Below are positions 56,634 to 64,000 of a stretch of 64,000 nucleotides of DNA, in pieces; positions within the stretch are counted from its first letter, which is position 1; the number at the start of each line of letters is the position of its first letter. The notes beneath the pieces are model-generated. The model had not been told where the DNA came from and did not search any database. It worked only from the letters and a program-made list of their open reading frames with translations. The stretch is from assembly GCF_003473485.1 (NCBI RefSeq), contig NC_053046.1, positions 15,200,001 through 15,264,000 of the forward strand, given 5' to 3'. The position numbers were made by a program, and so were the translations under genes. This DNA is from Medicago truncatula. Its lineage: Eukaryota; Streptophyta; Magnoliopsida; Fabales; Fabaceae.

Positions 56634-56921
56634 AATAATAAAATCCAACAAAACAATAACCGTACCTTTTACTAGGGTTGAACAAAGATAGCACCGACAA
56701 ATCTAAATGACACCTACCAAACCCAAAATTACAATGCTTCAAAACGGGGTTTACTGCTCCTGCTATTACTTCCAAATGGCACCAAGAAATCTCCTATGCA
56801 TATGGGACCCATACAGTGGGAGAACGGTTTCTCCCGTGAGTGGAAAGCATAATATATGCATACACATATGAAGTTGCATTTGAGTGCTCTAAAACCAATC
56901 TGCAGAGTAAATTCCTCCTCT

Positions 56922-59900
56922 TTATCCGTAGAACATTCTGATGTTTTTTACTACAATGCATTGAATGTGAGCTATTTTTGGCCAATCCTCACCTGTTTTC
57001 TCTTTACACCGTTTCTCTAACTTATTGCAACTGTAAATACTCAAATGTTTCAGAGCAGTAAGGCATTGAATGCTCATGGGAAGGCACGTCAGCTTTGGAC
57101 ACTGAGAAATATTTAATTCTTGAAGCAAACTTAGGTTTCCTAACCAGTCAGGTATGGATGCAAGATTTGGAAGATCACACAATGTCAGCGATTGAAGGGA
57201 AGTCATATGTTGTAAACTCTCATGCAAAACTTCTATTTCTGAACAACTTTGGATCACCAATTCCTCAAGACAAGTGAGGTATTGAAAACTTTCAGATTGG
57301 TTGAACTTTTGGTACTTCACAATACTCAATCTCTTAAGAGAGTGCAGCCCTTGTAATACTTCATCTGTCAATGACTTGAGATTTTCACATTCAGTAATAC
57401 GTATTTCTTGGACAGCACTAAGGTTAATGATTTCAGTTGGGAAGCTTTCAAGTGTGGAAAGACTATAAATTTCAATTTTTTTTAGGGAATTGAGGTTTCT
57501 TAGCATCCCATCTGGAAAGCAAGTTAGTGCTTCATTGCCACTGAACATAAGGGATTCAAGATTAACGTGTTTTTGAATTGAACTTAGTAAACCCGTGTTG
57601 CATTTTCCGCTTATACGCATATCAATGAGAGATGGAAGGAAAGGCAAGCCCAACAATTTAGGACATTCAGCAATTTGAAATTGAGAAAGGTGTGGGAGCA
57701 TGTTTTCTCTATCATCCCTTGATAAAATTATCAGGTTTGGCAGCTTCACTAGAACCAGTTTTTCAAGACATATAAAACCTCCTGCAATTCCATCATTGCA
57801 TGACTCCTCGTCTAAGTATTTTACATGACTCATGTTAGATACTGTTAGACTCTTTAGGGATGGTAGTTTCCCCAAATGCGGAAGGTGTAAACAACTTTTG
57901 CAATGCACAAGTTGTAAACTAGTTAAATATTTCAGAGTAGGACTAGACATCCATTCTGGGAAAAAGGAACCGGTATATCCTCTAACACCCAGACTTCGAA
58001 GTTGCTGAGTTTGAGGTTGAAGCACTTCAAGAATCTCCTCAACATTTTCCTGTAATTGTGATTCTTCATTTCTATCCCATGACAATTCCAACTTGTCCAC
58101 GTACTTGCTTGACATATTAGCTTCTGCGGCATCCATTACACTTTTAACTCTCTCCAAGTTCTCAATGTGAAGGTCTCCTTGAAGGTTCATCTGTCCTAAT
58201 TCTGCTAAAAGAAACCCTTTTTTCTTGCCAACTACGTATTGTGTTAAAGTTTTCAAGGATGCCAACATCCTTACATGTTGGGGCAAGCTTGATAGTGAAA
58301 TGCAGCCTCTCAAATATAGACGTTGTAGAGCTTTCAAGTGTACCAGACTATTAGGCAACTTTTGGAGATTTTGACAATAGTCTAGCTTTAAAATCTGCAA
58401 ATTCCACAACGTACATAAGGATTCTGGAAGAGTTTTGAAATTTCCCCAAGAAAGATTCAAGTACCTTAGATATTTTAAACGACCAATTGAAGACGACAAC
58501 TTTTCTTTTCTTTCGAAGTCAAGCACTCGTAAAGAATAACATCTCAATACATGGGGTGAAAGTTGGTCATCATAATTTATACATGTCTTTAACGATTCAA
58601 CATTATGTAACCTGATTGAGCAAACATTCCGAAAAAAGTCCCTCCTACAAATTGAGAGATGGCGGATTTTTTCAGACATACTAGGTATGCCACTATCATT
58701 TGTAATGTGACAGACCTCTTCTGTGATAGATTGAGCAAGATCATGAACAAGATCATGCATCGTGAAATATACAATTTGTCCAAAATCATCTGTCTGAGTA
58801 TCTTGAAAAAATGATCTACAATATAATTCATTCCATGCTTCATTACCAATATCTTCTGCTTCCAACATTCCATTGGATGGAATAAATCCATTAGCCATCC
58901 AAAGCTCAATTACAAACTGTTTGCTTATAATTTCATCCTTGGGAAATAGTGCACAAAAGGCAAAACATTGTCTCAATTTTACCGGCAAATTCAAGTAACT
59001 TAATCTCAACGCAGGCATGACAGAATTCTCACCTTGTAAATTCCATAGCTTACTTTCCTTGACATAGCGCCATTCCTTTTCTTCTCGTTTAAACCGCAAT
59101 AAACTTCCCAGTGCTTTTGCTGCGAGAGGGACTCCCCTACACTTTTTTACTATCTCTTTCCCTATGACTGCAAGATCTGACCGTTCAGCCTCAGTTGGTC
59201 CAAATGCTCGTTGTTTAAACAATTCCCAACAATCAGTCTCAGATAGCATTGATATATCATGAAAGGGCATTGTTCCCATGATTGCTGCAACCTTTGAAAG
59301 ACGAGTGGTTACTAAAATCGAAGCACCCTTGCCTCCACAAGCCAATACAAATCTCAATCTCTGCCAATTCTCTTGGTCGTCGTCCCACACATCATCCAAC
59401 ACCAGCAAATATCTTTTTCTTTGCAGCAAATTTAAAAGTTTTCTTTGCAGCGGCTCTAGCTCTAAATCCTCACAAGCATGACCAGATGTAGATTCTATGA
59501 TGGCTTTTGTCATTCTCTTCAAACTGAAATCTTCTGAAACGCATACCCAAATTCTTAGCTCAAAGTAGTTGACTACCTTCTCATGATTGAACACAATTTG
59601 GGCAAGTGTTGTTTTCCCAAGTCCACCTAAACCGACAATTGGATAAACTGATAAATCCTCAAAACTAGAAGCATCATCAACCAAAAAGTCTACAATTTTA
59701 CTCTTATCTTCATCTCTTCCATAAACTTGAGGTTGAGTAATAATTGAGGTGGTTTGTCGCCAGTCAAGGACTTCACATCTCCTTTCTCTGACTATCTCAG
59801 TCAAATGAAACTTACTCCTTTCTTCAGCTATTCCATCCAATCTCTCCCTTATCCTCTTAATTTTCTTAGCAATTTTGTAACGGAAAGCAACATTCTTAGG

Positions 59901-60224
59901 ATTTAAAGAGGATAAGCAAGAGCTTTGTACCTTTTGTGATGGTCCATATTTGAATCCTTTGTACTCCGGTTCTAGTGCTTTGGTGGCACATTCGTCCAAG
60001 ATGTCATCGAGGACGTGAGCAGCATCTTTGAGCTTAAGCAGCCAATCCTTGATAGCTCTGTTTGAGAATTGCTTCTCCTCAGCATCTTCAAGTGTAGCCT
60101 TGATTGTAGTTAGCAAGCTGGAAAGACTTTTCAATTCACGATCGACACCTAGAAATAGGCCAAGCTCCTTCTGAATGAGTGTGCTCAAATTATCAAGGAC
60201 AACTTCAATGACAGCCTCAGCCAT
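56922..60224 (-). CDS. NLR3: full-length CC-NB-ARC-LRR immune receptor
   Basis: A single exon of 1100 codons, the only complete NLR in the window. Rx-type coiled coil 1-130 with AHVLDDILDEC at 69-79; P-loop GLGGLGKTT at 198-206; kinase-2 LLVLDDVW at 273-280; RNBS-B GASILVTTR at 300-308; GLPL as RGVPLAAKALG at 363-373; RNBS-D CFAFCALFPKD at 420-430; MHD (TMHDLVHDL) near 489. About 20 irregular LRRs run from 520 to 1075, and the end GEDWPKIAHIQ is typical of RGA-type CNLs. It acts in the cytosol as a pathogen-effector sensor with an ATP/ADP switch; the pathogen is unknown. The kinase-2 Trp is the CNL form, and no TIR domain is present. It shares start, motifs and upstream sequence with NLR2, so the two are recent tandem duplicates. 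Confidence 0.95.
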   Translation of the reverse strand: MAEAVIEVVLDNLSTLIQKELGLFLGVDRELKSLSSLLTTIKATLEDAEEKQFSNRAIKDWLLKLKDAAHVLDDILDECATKALEPEYKGFKYGPSQKVQSSCLSSLNPKNVAFRYKIAKKIKRIRERLDGIAEERSKFHLTEIVRERRCEVLDWRQTTSIITQPQVYGRDEDKSKIVDFLVDDASSFEDLSVYPIVGLGGLGKTTLAQIVFNHEKVVNYFELRIWVCVSEDFSLKRMTKAIIESTSGHACEDLELEPLQRKLLNLLQRKRYLLVLDDVWDDDQENWQRLRFVLACGGKGASILVTTRLSKVAAIMGTMPFHDISMLSETDCWELFKQRAFGPTEAERSDLAVIGKEIVKKCRGVPLAAKALGSLLRFKREEKEWRYVKESKLWNLQGENSVMPALRLSYLNLPVKLRQCFAFCALFPKDEIISKQFVIELWMANGFIPSNGMLEAEDIGNEAWNELYCRSFFQDTQTDDFGQIVYFTMHDLVHDLAQSITEEVCHITNDSGIPSMSEKIRHLSICRRDFFRNVCSIRLHNVESLKTCINYDDQLSPHVLRCYSLRVLDFERKEKLSSSIGRLKYLRYLNLSWGNFKTLPESLCTLWNLQILKLDYCQNLQKLPNSLVHLKALQRLYLRGCISLSSLPQHVRMLASLKTLTQYVVGKKKGFLLAELGQMNLQGDLHIENLERVKSVMDAAEANMSSKYVDKLELSWDRNEESQLQENVEEILEVLQPQTQQLRSLGVRGYTGSFFPEWMSSPTLKYLTSLQLVHCKSCLHLPHLGKLPSLKSLTVSNMSHVKYLDEESCNDGIAGGFICLEKLVLVKLPNLIILSRDDRENMLPHLSQFQIAECPKLLGLPFLPSLIDMRISGKCNTGLLSSIQKHVNLESLMFSGNEALTCFPDGMLRNLNSLKKIEIYSLSTLESFPTEIINLSAVQEIRITECENLKSLTDEVLQGLHSLKRLSIVKYQKFNQSESFQYLTCLEELVIQSCSEIEVLHESLQHMTSLQSLTLCDLPNLASIPDWLGNLSLLQELNISQCPKLTCLPMSIQCLTALKHLSIYSCNKLEKRCKEKTGEDWPKIAHIQCIVVKNIRMFYG

Positions 60225-60900
60225 GATTCAAGTGAATTTCAGCTCACAGAATGTAAATGGAAAAGAGTTTGTTTTGTTGAGAAATTAATATCAGAAACAA
60301 AGACTAACAAAGTGTAAGTGGTAGGAGATGTTATGGTTTGAGTCTGTGAAGTCAACAGGTGACCCACACTGATTAATGTATCTTTGAAATTTTGCACAAA
60401 GTTGTTTAGGTCTCTATCTACTTTTCATTGTTATTTGATTGAAATTTCTTGGAAACGACTACAAGGAATTTTCATGTTAGAAAATTATAATAAGGTTGAA
60501 ACTTCACTTATATAACAATCTTGAATTTTCTTTCAAATTATTTGAATCAAGAATGTGTTGGTTGATTTCCTTCCACAAAAATTTCATATTAATTACCAAA
60601 ATAAAGTAATATCTCTATAACATAACACTAATAATATAATGAGCAAGTTAATTGAAATTAAGACAAAAGAAAGAAATAATGTTGAGTAGATGATTCATAC
60701 CCACATAGGAAAGAGTTTAATTTGTATGCATCAATGTAAAATTATTTTACACATGCATCCAATCATACGTTGCCACATCATTTAATGAATATAACCAGTC
60801 ATATGTTTTCAAACACATTACAAGATGTGGCAACAAATGATTGTATGCATGCGTAAAATAATTTTACGCCGTCAATGCATATAAATAAAATTCCACAGGA
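60225..60900 (-). promoter_or_regulatory. NLR3 upstream region with foldback MITE
   Basis: Aligns with the NLR2 upstream region (48850-49340). It includes GAATTTTCTTTCAAATTATTTGAAT at 60521-60545 and GTGTTGGTTGATTTCCTTCCA. A MITE starts 490 bp before the ATG. Confidence 0.6.
60717..60895. mobile_element. Foldback MITE upstream of NLR3
   Basis: AATTTGTATGCATCAATGTA... TTATTTTACACATGCATCCA...TTGCCACATC on the left is mirrored by GATGTGGCAACAAATGATTG... AATAATTTTACG...ATGCAT on the right; arms of about 70 bp, 179 bp in all. One arm of the same element survives at 49237-49340 upstream of NLR2, so insertion preceded the NLR2/NLR3 duplication. Confidence 0.75.
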
Positions 60901-61794
60901 AAACAAAGTCAGCAGTTCCATATTTTGCTGTACGAAAATAGGGTGAATTATTTGCTTGTGTTGGTGAGTGAGCGAGTATGGAAGAAGGAGCATGGTTGTT
61001 TTAGAAGCAAGGAATGATTCTTTCGAGTCTTAAATTCACAATCATTCATTACAGTATCACTTGTATTTATGTCAGTATATAAGCTATTTAGTTGTGTTGG
61101 TGAGTGCGCTGTGAAGGAATAATTTTACTTGCGTTTATTACTGGGTTGAAAAACAAATATTTCTGGGTATAAAAAATGTCTGTCAATGTTTTATCAAAAA
61201 CTATAATGTGTGTCAATGTCAAACAATTTTTCAAGCCATAAAAATTAGAAAAATGTTATCACATTCTCATGCACAAATTTTACATTAAGACTCGCACAAA
61301 TTTTATATTAAAATTGGAACGCCCTTTGAGTTATGGTTAATGAGTATCATATATATTTGAACACTTAGAAAACTCAGTAAACTCAATGTTTATATATCAA
61401 CGGTGATACTGATAGACAAAGGAGCATTAGGAGGGAACAGGTCTGGGTTTAACAAGTCGGTTTTGTTTGATTTTTCGGGGGAAAATAAATCTTAAATCCA
61501 ATACAGTATCACAAGTACGTATGTTATTACATAAGCTCCAATACAACAGGACCTAAACTTGATTCCACAGTTTTTAAAAGTATAAGACCAACTTTTACTC
61601 TTTTTAATAACACGCCCTCTACAGGATTTATACAGAGTATATGATACAGATTGAGAATAGGCTGCATAGTCTCTCCATTGCCACCACCCTAGCATGCTAT
61701 CTTTCTCACTACACCACCCTATTATTGACTCTAAGATAACAAAAATGAAGCTGAAATGTTAGTATAAGATATCTATGAGGAAGCAGCTAAGAGA
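60901..61794. other. Intergenic, nothing recognised
   Basis: AT-rich spacer; short open frames on the minus strand are not supported. Confidence 0.4.
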
Positions 61795-62874
61795 CTACGT
61801 ATCTTGATTCATCATTTCATCATTATCTATGAAACGCTCAAGCAGCTCCTTCTCTTGCAAAACCAAACAGTCTTCAACCTTACCAAGCCATTCATACCGA
61901 TTTTTTGCTATATAATCGGACACAGAAGCCCTTATTGGAGTTGGAATCACCGACAGACAGTTGAGAGCAGAGTAAGGTAATGGCAAGTATGACAGTACGC
62001 GCAATGCAACTGCATAACAATAATGTCACAGTGAGATTAACACAAATGACACACAATGATGCTGCATAACAATAATGTCGCAATGAGATTGACAACAGAG
62101 TAGTGACAGTAATTAACATACACGCTCATCTGTTACATAAAATGAACGATCTAAATATTTAAAATTTGTCCGAAAGGACGGCATTGGCAAGTTCACTAAA
62201 TTTAGATTCAGAGCTCATTCATCATCATACGAAATTGTACAATGCGGACTACAACAGAAAATTTACACATTCTATGAAACAGATACAAATTTTGAAACAT
62301 TTATAGTTATTAATATTCGGAGGTTTTTATAAAAAGAGGAAGAAAGAATAAATACTTTGCATTAAGAATATGGTTTGACACGGTTGATGATTGTAAAATG
62401 CTATCATTATCTAAACTAGAACTAAACTCATAATTCTAATAAAATATGGAAACACAATCATCAATAATAACTAAGAAATGTGGAAACTATTCATGAAACA
62501 CTCTAAAATAATACCAAGATATTTTCATACTGTTTAACACTTGGCCTCCCTTTCTACTCAATTGTGAAACACTTCTACCTTGGTCAATTCAACACAGTAA
62601 CAAATTTATGATTGCTAGATCTACAAACTATTGAACACAAAATCTTAGAAAAATCATTCTCAAGTTGCAATATATTTAAAGGATTTAATGTTAAAACTGT
62701 TCGCAGTAAATAAAATAGTTCAAAGAAAGACAAAAGAACATAACGGCTGTTGAAGTAAATTAAGTGAGTGTATTCTAACCAGTAGATCTCTACGAGAATA
62801 CACTTAAGCCTTGAATGAATAAAAAGCGATGTAGGACATCCTCTCGTTCAAGACCGGATGCAACAGAATTTGAT
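61795..62874 (-). pseudogene. DCC-family (DUF393) thiol-disulphide oxidoreductase remnant
   Basis: The last two exons of a DCC gene. Exon 62780-62874 reads LEREDVLHRFLFIQGLSVFS; exon 61795-62009 reads ALRVLSYLPLPYSALN, VIPTPIRASVSDYIAKNRYE, LVLQEKELLERFI and a stop. The exons join in phase (G|TT) through GT-AG sites, and the text closely resembles plant DCC proteins. In the first exon, codons that relatives I recall have as Gln-Gly (SQGST) read TAG-AGA (stop-Arg), a premature stop. The N-terminal exon with the DGVCxxC redox motif is not found in the next 600 bp. So the redox centre is missing and the frame is closed: a pseudogene. DCC proteins are mostly chloroplast or mitochondrial proteins of poorly known function. 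Confidence 0.8.
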
Positions 62875-63599
62875 CTTCATGTAATAAAAAACATTAGGCT
62901 AATGATCAAAATTGTATTCTACAATGAAATGTAATATAACAATTGGAACAAATCTATGACAATGCACAAGATAGTTGAATGGGGTATATTGACAATGACA
63001 TGGTAAACAGAACATGTTAACTCAGTCTCGCACCACATTTTACTTTTTTTCCCTGGGGGGTTGGGGGAACTACTGGATAGTCACAGTCGGTGACTGACCA
63101 GCGATTACGCCTAAAAAACCTTATTTTGAATAATTTAAAGATCAAGTTACTTTCTCGTAAAATGCCAATTGAAAATAGTATAACATTGAAAACACCATCT
63201 ATAACAGCCCTACTTTCTCCGAATATATTTCATTCAACATTATAGAAGTTGCCACATTCCCACAGCTAAATCGATTCTCAAGAAATTACATAAATTTTAC
63301 CCTAGTCTCTAACAATATATATACATAAAATTGAAAATAACTTAATGGATACTGATGATCGAATGCTAACTGTTCAGAATACAAATACTCATAGGATCAC
63401 TAGATAAGGAACAGCATTAGCTCCAATGCCTCTCTTACTTAAGTGCTAATATCAAGCATGAACATTAACGACTTTTTTATGCCAACTAGTACCCACTAGG
63501 ATTATTTTAAAGAGTCCCACATCGGACAAAAGATGACCTCACAAGCTGGTTTTTGGGTTGTGTTAGGCCCAACCACGAATAGATTAATCATCTGAGAAA
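62875..63599. other. Intergenic with a dispersed-repeat tail
   Basis: 63512-63585 carries GAGTCCCACATCGGA...GTGTTAGGCCCAA, text that I recall from dispersed legume repeats. The rest is AT-rich with no gene. Confidence 0.45.
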
Positions 63600-63860
63600 T
63601 TTCGCAAGAAGTTGTTGAGGTCTCTATGTACTTTTTGTTTGTTTTATGGAAATAGCTAAAAGAAAATGACAGGCAAAGAAAAGAAACAAAGTTGAAGCTT
63701 CACTGAAATAACAAGCTTGAACTTATGGTAGATATCGTCACTTTCTTTCTAATTATTTCAATATATTTCCACAAAAAATTTCAAATTTCAAAAGTATAGT
63801 ACCATCTCAACATAAGAATATAATCAGCAAAGTACTTTAAATAATTTAAATTATGACAAG
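63600..63860 (-). repeat. NLR upstream region without its NLR
   Basis: Aligns with the NLR2 and NLR3 upstream regions: TTGTTGAGGTCTCTATGTAC, GAAAATGACAGG, AACAAAGTTGAAGCTTCACT, TTTCTTTCTAATTATTTCAAT. On the minus strand an NLR should follow to the left, but 60.9-63.6 kb holds no NLR sequence. It marks a deleted or moved cluster member. Confidence 0.7.
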
Positions 63861-63892
63861 TGAAAGCAAAAATATTGAGAGATGATACATAC

Positions 63893-63968
63893 CCATGTAA
63901 GCAAATAAAAGGCGATATAATGCTACAATTGGCGCTGGGATTGAAGCAAACACAGTTGTGTATTTTCC
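63893..63968 (-). pseudogene. Single exon of a second NAT gene
   Basis: On the minus strand GKYTTVFASIPAPIVALYRL, then LFAYMG, ends at a GTATGT donor. It is the counterpart of exon 12 of the intact NAT gene (GKFGAVFASIPMPIVAALYC, LFSQVG|GTATGT), with the same exon end and donor but one codon fewer. The sequence in front of it does not resemble the NAT intron 11 end, and no exon 13 follows to the left. Exon 11 could lie beyond the window edge. Probably a stranded fragment of a paralogue. Confidence 0.75.
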
Positions 63969-64000
63969 GGGGTTGAACAAACAAGTGACACAGATCCAAG

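Noticed and set aside
58589-58909. Open frames inside and opposite the NLR genes (for example 58589-58909, 47877-48128, 59278-59491)
   Set aside because: They are frame shadows of strongly supported NLR coding sequence and have no features of their own.
59600-59640. miR482/miR2118 target at the NLR P-loop
   Set aside because: Against the miR2118 sequence I recall, about 7 of 22 positions mismatch in NLR3, too many for a confident site. A target prediction with the organism's own miRNAs would settle it.
1-64000. CRISPR arrays, bacterial operons, plasmid origins
   Set aside because: Nothing of the kind is present; the DNA is plant nuclear with spliced genes.

Overview
The window looks like nuclear DNA of a flowering plant, most probably a legume close to Medicago. 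The evidence is GT-AG introns in AT-rich DNA, plant-only gene families (TBL, NAT, SMO2, coiled-coil NLRs), a SIRE1-like copia element with a third ORF, and legume-type SINEs and MITEs. The species call is an inference; no search was run.

Layout. 0-0.45 kb: the 5' end of a trichome-birefringence-like (TBL) gene running off the left edge. 0.45-14.6 kb: repeat-rich DNA with two decayed non-LTR reverse-transcriptase fragments, a SINE, a 1.7-kb foldback whose left arm carries a Tourist-like MITE, a triplicated set of exon-like modules on the minus strand, and a duplicated 0.6-1.2 kb block, one copy of which gained a hAT-like MITE. 14.8-15.8 kb: a five-exon gene of unknown function (162 residues, minus). 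17.4-21.5 kb: a complete 14-exon nucleobase-ascorbate transporter gene (538 residues, plus). 25.3-28.6 kb: a complete 7-exon sterol 4-alpha-methyl oxidase 2 gene (271 residues, plus). 31.0-60.2 kb: a head-to-tail cluster of three intronless CC-NB-ARC-LRR genes, all minus. NLR1 has a frameshift in NB-ARC and is split at its MHD motif by a young 10.3-kb copia/Sirevirus element with a 5-bp target duplication. NLR2 is intact through NB-ARC but ends early in the LRRs. NLR3 is full length (1100 residues).

Between and beyond the NLRs lie remnants: a LINE copy nested in an older LTR-element fragment, a dsRNA-binding-domain remnant, a miRNA-like hairpin behind a TATA box, a DCC-family pseudogene, an NLR upstream region with no NLR attached, and one exon of a second NAT gene at the right edge.

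The housekeeping genes act in cell-wall acetylation (TBL, by family), membrane transport (NAT) and sterol synthesis (SMO2); they form no pathway with each other. The NLR cluster is a typical immune-receptor birth-and-death locus: one good copy, one shortened, one destroyed, and flanking sequence from copies that are gone. I found no clearly new biochemical system. The most unusual structures are the foldback, the triplicated exon modules and the TATA-plus-hairpin unit.
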